From Planctomycetia bacterium (GTDB lineage: Bacteria; Planctomycetota; Planctomycetia; Pirellulales; UBA1268): DNA of 13,142 nucleotides. The stretch is taken from positions 1 to 13,142 of the forward strand of contig RFUD01000021.1 of the NCBI GenBank assembly GCA_009923125.1, in the 5' to 3' direction. The notes beneath the pieces are model-generated. The model saw nothing but the letters and a program-made list of their open reading frames with translations. It did not search any database and was not told the DNA's origin. Below are positions 1 to 7,139 of the stretch, in pieces (the stretch's first letter is position 1; each line of letters starts with the position of its first letter). Made by a program: the position numbers and the translations under genes.

Positions 1-258
1 GAGCCGGCGTACGCAGACAAGCGGAGCCAGGATGGCGAAGCGAAGTCGGAGTCGAGTGAGCGGAGGGCTGGAGGCCCGCAGCGAACGTCCGGCGAAACGG
101 TGGGGGTGACCCCGAGCCGGATTGGGCGCGTTGATGGCAAGGCATGACCGGCTGAAGCCTGCCCCACGGCAAGCGGAACGTTTGGCTTTTTCCTTGGCGG
201 GCGCAGAACGGCAAGCTAGGCTAGGGGCCGGGGCAAGTTCCCTTTTCAGGCGCCGCTC
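1..258. other. Non-coding region with several short hairpins
   Basis: No convincing coding frame is present on either strand. The first 120 bases are purine-rich on the + strand, with recurring CGGAG and GCGAA units, and GAGCCGG occurs at both 1-7 and 114-120. Short hairpins can be drawn: GGGC/GCCC at 65-77, GGGG/CCCC at 103-113, a bulged GGCAAGGC/GCCTGCC stem at 136-163, and AAGC/GCTT at 171-188 running into a T5 tract ending at 191. The last could be a weak terminator for a gene left of the window. The first 120 bases resemble a dispersed intergenic repeat or structured RNA, but a single copy cannot show this. Confidence 0.4.
194..222 (+). promoter_or_regulatory. Candidate sigma70-type promoter of the S8 peptidase gene
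   Basis: TTGGCG at 194-199 and TAGGCT at 217-222 are separated by 17 bp. They would place transcription start near 229, about 30 bases before the ATG at 259. The -10 box matches the consensus at only three positions, so the spacing and location are the main support. Confidence 0.33.
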
Positions 259-2082
259 ATGAAGGAATTCAACCGAGCGGGACGGGGGCGTGGATGCTCG
301 AGCATCCGAGGATCGCTGCCCACCCTCGCGGCCTCCGGGCTGCTGCTCACGGCAGTGCTTCTGCCGGCAGCCTGCCACGGCGAGACAGCCGCCGGCCTGG
401 CCCGTGGTGAATACATCGCAGGCCCCTATCAGACCGGGCCGTACACGTTCGTCAACGACGCGGTCGGCGCCCGCATCTTCTACAACAGCGGTCTCTACGG
501 CGGCTCGACCGTCATCGGCAACGTCGAGGCGGGCCATGTCTGGGCCGGCCACGAGGTGTTCGACCGCTCGGGGCTGGGCCTCGGCAACGCCGTGCAGCTG
601 AAGATCGCCGGCACCGGCGCCACGGGCGCGGATGACTTTCACGCCACGATGGTGGGCCACGTCCTCGCCGGCACGGGCTACGTGGCCGCCTCGGGGACGA
701 TCCCCGCAGGATATTCGTACACCGGCATGGGCCTGGCCCCCCAGGCCACGCTCTGGTCGGGCGCGATCGCGACGGCGTTCTCGACGAGCACGACCAGCAT
801 CGGCTCGTTCGACACGACGCCGGCCTCGACGATCCCCGTGTACCGGCAGTTCTTCCAGGGGATCAGCGGCACCGCCTGCGACGTCATCAACAGCAGTTTC
901 GGCGGGCACGATCCGGCGGCGAACGAGCCGGAGTCGGTGGCCATCGACGCCCTCGCGTTCCAAAACCCGAACGTCACGTTCGTCGCCGCCGCCGGCAACG
1001 CGGACGTGGATGCCGTGAGCGCTCCCGGCAACGTCTACAACGGCATCACCGTGGGCAGCGTCGGCGGCACGAACTTCCGCACGCCGTCCGCCTTCTCGTC
1101 GCGGGGCGCCGTCGATTTCCACAACCCTGCGACGGGGGCGACGCTCACGGGCGTGCGGGCCGCGGTGGACATCGCCGCGCCGGGCGAACTGGGCTATCTG
1201 GCGGCCTATCTCGGCCCCACCGGCGGGCTGGCCCCCCTCACGGATCTGACGCGGAATCCCTCCCCCGACGATCTGTACTTCGTCAACATGGATGGCACGA
1301 GCTTCGCTTCGCCCACGGTGGCCGGCGGTGTCGCGCTGCTGAAGGATGCGGTGAACTCCGGACGGTACGGCGTTCCGGACACGGCGTTCGACACGCGGGT
1401 CGTGAAGGCCGTCCTGATGGCGACGTCCGCGCGGACCGACGGCTGGAACAACGGGCAGACGCTCGTGAACGGCGTGGTGCGGACGACGCAGGCGCTCGAC
1501 TGGGCGACCGGGGCGGGTTCGCTCGACCTCGCGAGCGCGGGCCTGACGTACGTCAGCGGCGCGACCATGGACCTCTCCGGCACGTCGGCGTTCGTGATCG
1601 GGCGCGACGGGTGGGATCTGGGCTCGCTCGGCGTCGGCGGCCAGGCCGATTACACGTTCTCCACGACGCTCGCCGCCCCGACCGAACTCCAGGTCGCGCT
1701 CGACTGGTTCACCCGCGGCACGTTCACGAACGCCACCGACACCGGCACACGATCCGCATTCGCCAACCTCGACCTCCAGGTCTGGAACGTCGTCAACGGG
1801 GTGTTCGACACGCTCGTGGCCGAATCGTCGAGCCTGTACAACAACGCCGAGTTCCTGCGGTTCACGCTGCCGGCGGGGGGACTGTACGGCCTGCGTGTGA
1901 GGCTCCCGGAAATGCTCTACGACCTCGGCCCGACGCCGGTGACCGCAGAGACCTACGGCCTGGCCTGGAAGACCGTGATCGTTCCCGAACCGACGGCCGC
2001 GGCGATCGCCGTCGTCGGCATCGCGCTCTCCGCGGCGGTCGCCGCCCGACGCCGGCTCACCGGGCGAGCGACACGCGGATGA
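259..2082 (+). CDS. Secreted S8 (subtilisin-like) serine peptidase with PEP-CTERM anchor
   Basis: 607-residue exported subtilase that should cleave proteins at the cell envelope. A basic N-region and hydrophobic core (about residues 20-38) form a signal peptide. Catalytic elements in order: VEAG (89-92), where the usual D-x-G aspartate is replaced by Glu90; HATMVG, with the likely catalytic His128; AAAGN, with oxyanion Asn247; and GTSFASP, with nucleophile Ser348. Residues 435-570 look like a beta-sandwich of the pre-peptidase C-terminal type. The C-terminus is a textbook PEP-CTERM: VPEP at 575-578, a hydrophobic helix, then an ARRR basic tail. In known systems exosortase recognises and cleaves this signal; no exosortase is in the window. 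ATG 259 is the first usable start and has only a weak AGG ahead of it. The 3' end overlaps the convergent propeller gene. Subtilase fold is near certain; activity is less sure because of Glu90. Confidence 0.92.
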   Translation: MKEFNRAGRGRGCSSIRGSLPTLAASGLLLTAVLLPAACHGETAAGLARGEYIAGPYQTGPYTFVNDAVGARIFYNSGLYGGSTVIGNVEAGHVWAGHEVFDRSGLGLGNAVQLKIAGTGATGADDFHATMVGHVLAGTGYVAASGTIPAGYSYTGMGLAPQATLWSGAIATAFSTSTTSIGSFDTTPASTIPVYRQFFQGISGTACDVINSSFGGHDPAANEPESVAIDALAFQNPNVTFVAAAGNADVDAVSAPGNVYNGITVGSVGGTNFRTPSAFSSRGAVDFHNPATGATLTGVRAAVDIAAPGELGYLAAYLGPTGGLAPLTDLTRNPSPDDLYFVNMDGTSFASPTVAGGVALLKDAVNSGRYGVPDTAFDTRVVKAVLMATSARTDGWNNGQTLVNGVVRTTQALDWATGAGSLDLASAGLTYVSGATMDLSGTSAFVIGRDGWDLGSLGVGGQADYTFSTTLAAPTELQVALDWFTRGTFTNATDTGTRSAFANLDLQVWNVVNGVFDTLVAESSSLYNNAEFLRFTLPAGGLYGLRVRLPEMLYDLGPTPVTAETYGLAWKTVIVPEPTAAAIAVVGIALSAAVAARRRLTGRATRG

Positions 2083-3358
2083 TCTCCGCGTCGTTTCGCA
2101 CCACGGCCGCGCGGTTGGCGTAGGCCGGCTGGCACCACACGACGGGCCGGCCGAAGGCGTTGTTCGTCGGCTCGAGGAGGTGGACCCGCGAGAGCTCCTC
2201 GTAGCCGGCGGGGGAGAGCCTGGCGATCACGAGGTCGCCCGTCTCGGTGAACAGGAAGAAGCGGTCCCGATGCCGGTTGATGAACGCGGTGCCCGACCCC
2301 TGCGGCCGACCGCCCAGGGGGCCGCCGCCGCGCCAGGCGAAGTCGCCGTCGGGAACCCGCATGGCCCGCAATTCGCCACTTTCATGAAAGCCGTACACGA
2401 GGCCGTCGGCCACGAACGGCTGCACGTTCACCGCCGAGATCCCCTGCTTGGGCTTGTTCCGCCACACCACCTCGACCCCGGGCGCGTCGGACTTCAGCTT
2501 CAACAGCAGGTTCTTGTTCTGGTAGCCGCCGATGTAGAGATGCTCCCCCACGCGCACGGGCGTCATGATGATCGAACCGTTGTCCGCGCCGTACGCCGCC
2601 TCCCACAGGAGCTTTCCCGTTTCGGGCTCGACCGCGTACACGCCATCCGGCTTCGCGAGCACCAGCTGCCGGACCCCCGCCGCCTCGATGATCGACGGCG
2701 GCACGTAGCCCTGCTCGGGCGCCTTGCCGGCACGCCAGATCTCCTTTCCCGTGCGGGTGTCGAAGGCCACCGCGTGGGCCGCCTCGGTGCCGGCGATGCA
2801 AATCAGCCGGTCGCCGTCGACGAGCGGATGGCTCGCCCAGCCCCAGAGCGCCGCCTTCGTCGCGTAGTCCTTCTTCAAGTCGCGCGACCAGAGGACGTTT
2901 CCCGTCGCCACTTCGAAGCACAACAGATCCCCCTCGGCGCCGAGCGTGTAGACGCGGTCGCCGTCGACCGTCGGCGTGCACCGCGGCCCGGCCGGGTAGG
3001 CGATCGTGTAGGTGACCGGATATTCGTGCTTCCAGAGGATTCTTCCCGTCGTCTCGTCGAGGCACAGCACGCGCTCGGTGCCGGTCGACGCCTTGCGCTC
3101 GAAGTTCGCCACCTTCACGTCGGCGGCCGTCACGTAATCGGTCACGAACACGCGGCCTCCCGCGACGGCCGGCCCGGCGTAGCCGCCGGCGATCGGCGTC
3201 CGCCACAGCACCCGCGGCCCGGTGGGGGGAAACGCGTCGAGGACGCCATCCTCGCGCCACTCGTTGTCGCGATGCGGTCCCATCCACTGCGGCCACTCGT
3301 CGGCGCGGAGGAACGCGGGCAGGACGGCCAGGGCACAACAGGCGAGAAGGCGAAGCAT
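2057..3358 (-). CDS. Secreted PQQ-binding-like beta-propeller repeat protein
   Basis: 433 residues with a short signal peptide (hydrophobic core 3-17, probable cleavage near residue 19 after LRA) followed by the WPQWMGPHRD motif common at the start of planctomycete propeller proteins. PQQ-type blade repeats with the x-D-x-x-T-G-x-x-x-W pattern are visible near residues 98-110, 146-161, 197-210 and 241-254, with a degenerate one at 328-343. The fold is that of BamB and quinoprotein dehydrogenases, but no dehydrogenase active-site signature is seen, so a scaffolding or binding role in the periplasm is as likely as an enzyme. The start ATG (3356-3358) has GGAG nine bases upstream. It is divergent from the kinase gene, sharing an 89-bp intergenic region, and its last 26 bp overlap the convergent peptidase gene. 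The exact role is unknown. Confidence 0.9.
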   Translation of the reverse strand: MLRLLACCALAVLPAFLRADEWPQWMGPHRDNEWREDGVLDAFPPTGPRVLWRTPIAGGYAGPAVAGGRVFVTDYVTAADVKVANFERKASTGTERVLCLDETTGRILWKHEYPVTYTIAYPAGPRCTPTVDGDRVYTLGAEGDLLCFEVATGNVLWSRDLKKDYATKAALWGWASHPLVDGDRLICIAGTEAAHAVAFDTRTGKEIWRAGKAPEQGYVPPSIIEAAGVRQLVLAKPDGVYAVEPETGKLLWEAAYGADNGSIIMTPVRVGEHLYIGGYQNKNLLLKLKSDAPGVEVVWRNKPKQGISAVNVQPFVADGLVYGFHESGELRAMRVPDGDFAWRGGGPLGGRPQGSGTAFINRHRDRFFLFTETGDLVIARLSPAGYEELSRVHLLEPTNNAFGRPVVWCQPAYANRAAVVRNDAEIIRVSLAR

Positions 3359-3385
3359 CGGCGGTGGCTCCGGGGCGGGCGGGGA

Positions 3386-3424
3386 TTCCGCATTCGGTGC
3401 GGGTCGCCCATAATGTGGCCGACC
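3386..3424 (+). promoter_or_regulatory. Candidate promoter and dyad between the propeller and pfkB genes
   Basis: CATAAT at 3409-3414 is a plausible -10 for the kinase gene, with a poor -35 (TTCCGC, 3386-3391) 17 bp upstream. On the minus strand the same bases read CATTAT, so the element could also serve the propeller gene. An imperfect inverted repeat lies on it: GGTCG(C)CCA at 3402-3410 pairs with TGG(C)CGACC at 3416-3424, giving eight of nine pairs around a 5-base centre. This could be an operator for one or both genes. The -35 match is weak and no regulator is identified. Confidence 0.3.
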
Positions 3425-3447
3425 ATCCCACTCTCTGGATACCCCAC

Positions 3448-4350
3448 ATGCCCCTGCTCGTCGTCGGAAGCGTCGCCCTCGACTGCGTTGAAACCCCCAC
3501 CGCCCGCCGCGACGATGTGCTCGGGGGTTCCTGTGTCTTTTTTTCGTACGCCGCGAGCTTCTTCTCGCCGGTGAAGATGCTCGGCACGGTCGGCGAGGAC
3601 TGGCCGCAGGAACACACCGCGTTCCTCGCGGCCCGCGGCATCGACACGTCGGGCATCGAGGTGATCCCGGGCGGCAAGACGTTTCGCTGGCGGGGCCGCT
3701 ATCTGCCGAACATGAACGACCGCGAAACGCTCGAGGTGCACCTCAACGTGTTCGGGGAGTTCAAGCCCAAGCTCAACGGCAGCCACAAGGAGGCGAAGTT
3801 CGTGTTCCTCGGCAACTCGTCGCCGACCACGCAGCTCTCCGTGCTCGACCAGGTGCCGGACGCGAAGCTCACCGTCGCCGACACGATGGACCTGTGGATC
3901 AACATCCAGCGGGACGAGCTCGGTCAACTGCTCCGTCGGATCGACGGCCTGGTGCTCAACGACTCGGAGGCCAAACTGCTCGCCGAGGACGAAAACCTGG
4001 TGCGGGCCGGCCACGCGGTGCGGGCGATGGGCCCGAAGTTCGTGGTCATCAAGAAGGGCGAGCACGGCGCGATGTTTTTCAGCGAGCACGAAATGTACGT
4101 GATGCCGGCCTACCCCACCCCGCAGGTGCTCGATCCGACGGGCGCCGGCGACAGCTTCGCCGGCGGCATGATGGGGCACCTCGCCTCACTGGGCCGGTTC
4201 GACCCGCAGGCCCTGAAGGAGGCCCTGGCCTACGGGGTGATCACCGCCAGCTTCACGGTGGAGGACTTCAGCCTCGACCGCCTCGCGAGCATCGACCGCG
4301 GCGACCTCGACCGGCGGATCGCAGAGTACAAGCAGATGCTTTCCTTCTAG
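3448..4350 (+). CDS. PfkB-family carbohydrate/nucleoside kinase
   Basis: 300 residues, the normal length for PfkB (ribokinase-like) kinases, which transfer phosphate from ATP to a sugar or nucleoside hydroxyl in the cytoplasm. The N-terminus LLVVGSVALD is the usual first strand, LGGS (25-28) the glycine-rich substrate loop, and NDSE (171-174) the N-x-x-E motif. DPTGAGDSFAGG (229-240) is the second PfkB signature, with Asp235 as catalytic base and the anion hole beside it. ATG 3448 is chosen because family homology begins there; an in-frame GTG at 3364 would add 28 residues with no family resemblance. The ribosome site is weak. The gene lies 54 bp upstream of the enolase-superfamily gene, suggesting an operon. 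The substrate cannot be read from the sequence. A 7-T tract at 3538-3544 encodes Phe-Phe. Confidence 0.92.
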   Translation: MPLLVVGSVALDCVETPTARRDDVLGGSCVFFSYAASFFSPVKMLGTVGEDWPQEHTAFLAARGIDTSGIEVIPGGKTFRWRGRYLPNMNDRETLEVHLNVFGEFKPKLNGSHKEAKFVFLGNSSPTTQLSVLDQVPDAKLTVADTMDLWINIQRDELGQLLRRIDGLVLNDSEAKLLAEDENLVRAGHAVRAMGPKFVVIKKGEHGAMFFSEHEMYVMPAYPTPQVLDPTGAGDSFAGGMMGHLASLGRFDPQALKEALAYGVITASFTVEDFSLDRLASIDRGDLDRRIAEYKQMLSF

Positions 4351-4362
4351 GAGAGCATCTGC
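4332..4362 (+). terminator. 14-bp hairpin spanning the pfkB stop codon
   Basis: GCAGATGCT (4332-4340) is perfectly complementary to AGCATCTGC (4354-4362). The stem continues inward with one G-U and four Watson-Crick pairs (4341-4345 with 4349-4353) to a 3-base loop. The stop codon TAG (4348-4350) lies at the top of the stem. No T tract follows, so it may be a U-less terminator, a transcript-stabilising structure or an RNA-processing site that sets the expression ratio of the two genes. The structure is seen directly; the role is inference. Confidence 0.5.
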
Positions 4363-4404
4363 ACGAGGACGGCCGCCGCGAATGACCTGACCGGAGGGCT
4401 CGAC

Positions 4405-5781
4405 GTGTCGGCCGCCACGAATCACGGGTTCGGCCTGCGAGTGAAGGACGTGCGGACGGAGTTCCGGACGTACCGCTACCGCACACCGTACAAGTTCGGC
4501 GGGGTGCCGGTCGATCGGGCCACGGTGCTCGACGTCACGGTGGATGCCGAGACGTCGGCCGGTCGCCACACGGTCGGCTTCGGCTCGATGCCGCTGGGCA
4601 ACGCGTGGGCGTTTCCCAGCGACGTGCTCTCCGGCGCGGAAACGCTCGCCGCGATGCGGCAACTGGCCGACCGCATCGCCGCCATCGTCGGCGGCTGCAC
4701 CGAAACCGCCCACCCGCTCGAACTCTGGCACCTCCTCGAACCCGAGTTCCTCGCGGCGGCGCGACGCGAGTCGGACCGGCTGGGCCGCGGGGTGGCGATC
4801 CCGAAGCTCGCCACGCTCGTGGTGGCCAGCCCGTTCGACGCGGCGCTTCACGACGCGTGCGGCAAGGCGCTCGACCGGAGCAGTTTTCTCTGCCTCGAGC
4901 CCGACCTCGTGGGGCACGACGTCTCCCGGTACCTGGGCCCCGACTTCACGGGCCTGAATCTGCAGCGGGTGGTGCGCGGCTCACCGGTCGACAGGGTGCC
5001 GGTGTTCCACTCGGTGGGTGGCGGTGACCCGCTGACGGAAGCGGAGGCCGCCGCGGCGGACCTGCCGGACGACGGCCTGCCGCGCACGCTCGGCGGCTGG
5101 ATCCGGGCCGACGGTCTCTCGCACCTCAAGATCAAGCTCCAGGGGGAGGCGCTCGAGCAGGACGTGGACCGCACGCTGGCGATCGACCGGATCGCCCGGG
5201 CGGTGCGGCCCGATGTGCCGTGGCGGTACTGCGTCGATTTCAACGAACGGTGCCCGAGCGCGGCCGCGCTCGTCGAGTATCTCGACCGTGTGCGGGCGGC
5301 CTCCCGGGCGTGCCTCGACAGCATCCTGTACGTCGAGCAGCCCACCGCCCGCGACCTCGCCGCACCGCCGCGCAACGACATGCACGCGGCCGCGGCCGTG
5401 CGGCCGGTCGTCATCGACGAATCACTCACCGACCTCGAGACGCTCCTGATCGCCCGTGACCTCGGCTACACGGGCGTGGCGCTGAAGGCATGCAAGGGGC
5501 AGTCGCACAGCCTGCTGATGACGGCCGCCGCGGCACGCCACGGCATGTTCGTGTGCGTGCAGGACCTCACCTGCCCCGGGGCGGCGCTCGTGCACTCGGC
5601 GGGCATCGCGGCGTGGGTGCCGGGCGCCGCCGGCCTCGAGGCCAACGCCCGCCAGTACGTGCCGGAGGCCAATCGCGGCTGGGAGGACCGACTCCCGGGA
5701 CTGTTCCGCATCACCGACGGCATGCTCCACACCGCCGCCCTGGCCTCGAGGCCGGGGCTGGGCGCTCTTCCCGCAGGCTGA
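4405..5781 (+). CDS. Enolase-superfamily enzyme (mandelate racemase/muconate lactonizing type)
   Basis: 458 residues. The pattern is that of the muconate-lactonizing subgroup, which abstracts a proton alpha to a carboxylate using Mg2+. K-x-K is at 242-244 (LKIKL), metal ligands are Asp278 (VDFNE), Glu311 (YVEQP) and Asp338 (VIDES), and Lys361 is the opposite-face base. Residues 15-140 form the capping domain that sets specificity. Family members include epimerases, cycloisomerases, o-succinylbenzoate synthase and dehydratases; which applies here is unknown. At 458 residues it is longer than the usual 350-400, with extra sequence in the cap and between residues 160 and 235. Start is GTG 4405, supported by GGAGG at 4393-4397, seven bases upstream. 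Probably co-transcribed with the kinase. A weak CGGCC/GGCCG hairpin follows at 5784-5801. Confidence 0.88.
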   Translation: MSAATNHGFGLRVKDVRTEFRTYRYRTPYKFGGVPVDRATVLDVTVDAETSAGRHTVGFGSMPLGNAWAFPSDVLSGAETLAAMRQLADRIAAIVGGCTETAHPLELWHLLEPEFLAAARRESDRLGRGVAIPKLATLVVASPFDAALHDACGKALDRSSFLCLEPDLVGHDVSRYLGPDFTGLNLQRVVRGSPVDRVPVFHSVGGGDPLTEAEAAAADLPDDGLPRTLGGWIRADGLSHLKIKLQGEALEQDVDRTLAIDRIARAVRPDVPWRYCVDFNERCPSAAALVEYLDRVRAASRACLDSILYVEQPTARDLAAPPRNDMHAAAAVRPVVIDESLTDLETLLIARDLGYTGVALKACKGQSHSLLMTAAAARHGMFVCVQDLTCPGAALVHSAGIAAWVPGAAGLEANARQYVPEANRGWEDRLPGLFRITDGMLHTAALASRPGLGALPAG

Positions 5782-5834
5782 ACCGGCCCTCAGACCGGCC
5801 GCAGGGGAGATGTACGGCCGTCCAGAAATTCCGC

Positions 5835-5863
5835 TTGCCGACAGCCAGGACGGCCGATAATAT
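5835..5863 (+). promoter_or_regulatory. Candidate recA promoter
   Basis: TTGCCG (5835-5840) and TAATAT (5858-5863) are separated by 17 bp; GATAAT at 5856-5861 with a 15-bp spacer is an alternative reading. This is the most A/T-rich spot in the intergenic region. It would start transcription near 5870, leaving a leader of about 92 bases before the ATG at 5962. Confidence 0.48.
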
Positions 5864-5879
5864 ACCCACGTTCAGTATA
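5861..5879 (+). promoter_or_regulatory. Candidate operator dyad at the recA transcription start
   Basis: TATAC (5861-5865) and GTATA (5875-5879) form an inverted repeat with a 9-base spacer, centred on 5870, the predicted start point. This is where a LexA-like repressor would act. It does not match the E. coli CTGT-N8-ACAG box or the Bacillus GAAC-N4-GTTC box. The CGATTC hexamer also occurs at 5880-5885 and 5900-5905, exactly 20 bp apart. Confidence 0.3.
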
Positions 5880-5961
5880 CGATTCCGCGGCAAATCGCTC
5901 GATTCATGGTGGCGAAGCAACCACCCCGACGATGTGCCGGGAACCGCGGGAGGCAATCGCC

Positions 5962-7101
5962 ATGGTGACGGCAACAGCAGGAGCGAACGGACGGATGGCA
6001 AAAAAGCAGGCAGAACCCAAGTCGGCGGCCGACAAGCGGCGTGGAGCCAAGGCAGCCCCGGCGTTCATGGACGACAACCCCGTCCTCAGGAACACGCTCG
6101 CCCAGATCGAGAAGGAGTTTGGCGAGGGTTCGATCATGCCGCTGGGGTCCAACGCGCAGGCCCCGATCGAGGGCATCTCGTCGGGAAGCCTGTCGGTGGA
6201 TCTCGCGCTCGGCGGCAGGGGCTTTCCGCGGGGGCGCATCATCGAGATCTTCGGACCGGAATCATCGGGCAAGACCACGCTCGCCCTGCACGTCGTGGCC
6301 TCGGCCCAGCGGGCGGGCGGAATTGCGGCCTTCATCGACGCCGAACACGCGCTCGACCCCAGCTGGGCGAAGAAATTGGGCATCTCGCTGGAAAATCTGC
6401 TCGTGAGCCAGCCCACGAGCGGTGAGGAAGCCCTGCAGATCGCCGAACTGCTGATCAAGAGCAACTCGGTCGACGTGATCGTCATCGACTCCGTGGCGGC
6501 ACTCGTCCCGCAGAAGGAGCTCGACGGTGAGATCGGCGACTCGGTCGTCGGCATGCAGGCGCGGCTCATGAGTCAGGCGATGCGGAAGCTCACAGGCGCC
6601 ATCGCGAAGTCGAAGACCACCGTGATCTTCATCAATCAGATCCGCGAGAAGATCGGCGTGATGTTCGGCAGCCCGGAAACCACGCCGGGCGGAAAGGCCC
6701 TCAAGTTCTATGCTTCCTGCCGCGTGGACGTCCGCCGGATCGGCGCCCTGAAGGATGGCGAGGATGTTGTCGGCCAGCGGGTGCGGGTCAAGGTCGTGAA
6801 GAACAAGGTGGCGCCGCCGTTCCGCGTCGCGGAGTTCGACATGATGCACGCCGACGGCATCAGCATCGAGGGGGATCTTCTCGACCTGGCCGTCGCCGCG
6901 AAACTGGTGGACAAGACCGGCACGTGGCTGCGGTACGGCGAGACGCACCTCGGCCAGGGCAGGGAGAAAGCCCGCGTATTTCTCAAGGAAAACCCGGCGG
7001 TCGCCAAGGAACTCCGCGAGAAGATCCTCGCGAGCAAGGAGGCTGTGGTCGCGGTCGAAGGCGGCGGCGACGACTCCGCCGACGCTGACGGAGACGAGTA
7101 G
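5962..7101 (+). CDS. recA: RecA recombinase
   Basis: 379-residue RecA, the ATP-dependent strand-exchange protein that also activates LexA self-cleavage in the SOS response. Walker A GPESSGKT is at 98-105, Walker B DVIVID at 171-176 with Asp176, and the L1 loop region lies around GMQARLM (197-203). The NQIREKIGVMFG block (225-236) with the following PETTPGG is the L2 DNA-binding loop. The N-terminus carries about 30 extra basic, low-complexity residues compared with E. coli RecA, and the C-terminus is the usual acidic tail (GGDDSADADGDE). ATG 5962 is chosen because GGGAGG lies at 5948-5953, eight bases upstream; an in-frame ATG at 5932 lacks such a site. recX is not adjacent. A strong hairpin follows the gene, so it is probably transcribed alone. 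Confidence 0.98.
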   Translation: MVTATAGANGRMAKKQAEPKSAADKRRGAKAAPAFMDDNPVLRNTLAQIEKEFGEGSIMPLGSNAQAPIEGISSGSLSVDLALGGRGFPRGRIIEIFGPESSGKTTLALHVVASAQRAGGIAAFIDAEHALDPSWAKKLGISLENLLVSQPTSGEEALQIAELLIKSNSVDVIVIDSVAALVPQKELDGEIGDSVVGMQARLMSQAMRKLTGAIAKSKTTVIFINQIREKIGVMFGSPETTPGGKALKFYASCRVDVRRIGALKDGEDVVGQRVRVKVVKNKVAPPFRVAEFDMMHADGISIEGDLLDLAVAAKLVDKTGTWLRYGETHLGQGREKARVFLKENPAVAKELREKILASKEAVVAVEGGGDDSADADGDE

Positions 7102-7139
7102 GCACGCCCGCCGGACTCGCGCCCGTCCATCCGATGCAT

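Noticed and set aside
36..40. Possible C-terminal lipobox-like Cys39 (residues LLPAAC) in the S8 peptidase signal peptide
   Set aside because: Pro at -3 is unfavourable and the protein already has a PEP-CTERM anchor; coordinates given are residue numbers of the peptidase, roughly bases 364-378.
3364..3447. Upstream GTG start for the kinase gene
   Set aside because: The extra 28 residues have no family resemblance, and the normal first strand of the kinase begins at ATG 3448.
2180..3574. A 464-codon open frame on the plus strand across the propeller gene
   Set aside because: It is the complement of the PQQ-repeat gene, has low-complexity Arg/Pro/Gly sequence and runs through the divergent promoter into the kinase gene.
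5869..5885. Alphaproteobacterial SOS box (GTTC-N7-GTTC) upstream of recA
   Set aside because: GTTC is followed after seven bases by GATT rather than GTTC, so the match is incomplete.
5932..5961. Upstream ATG start for recA
   Set aside because: It has no ribosome site, whereas ATG 5962 has GGGAGG at ideal distance.
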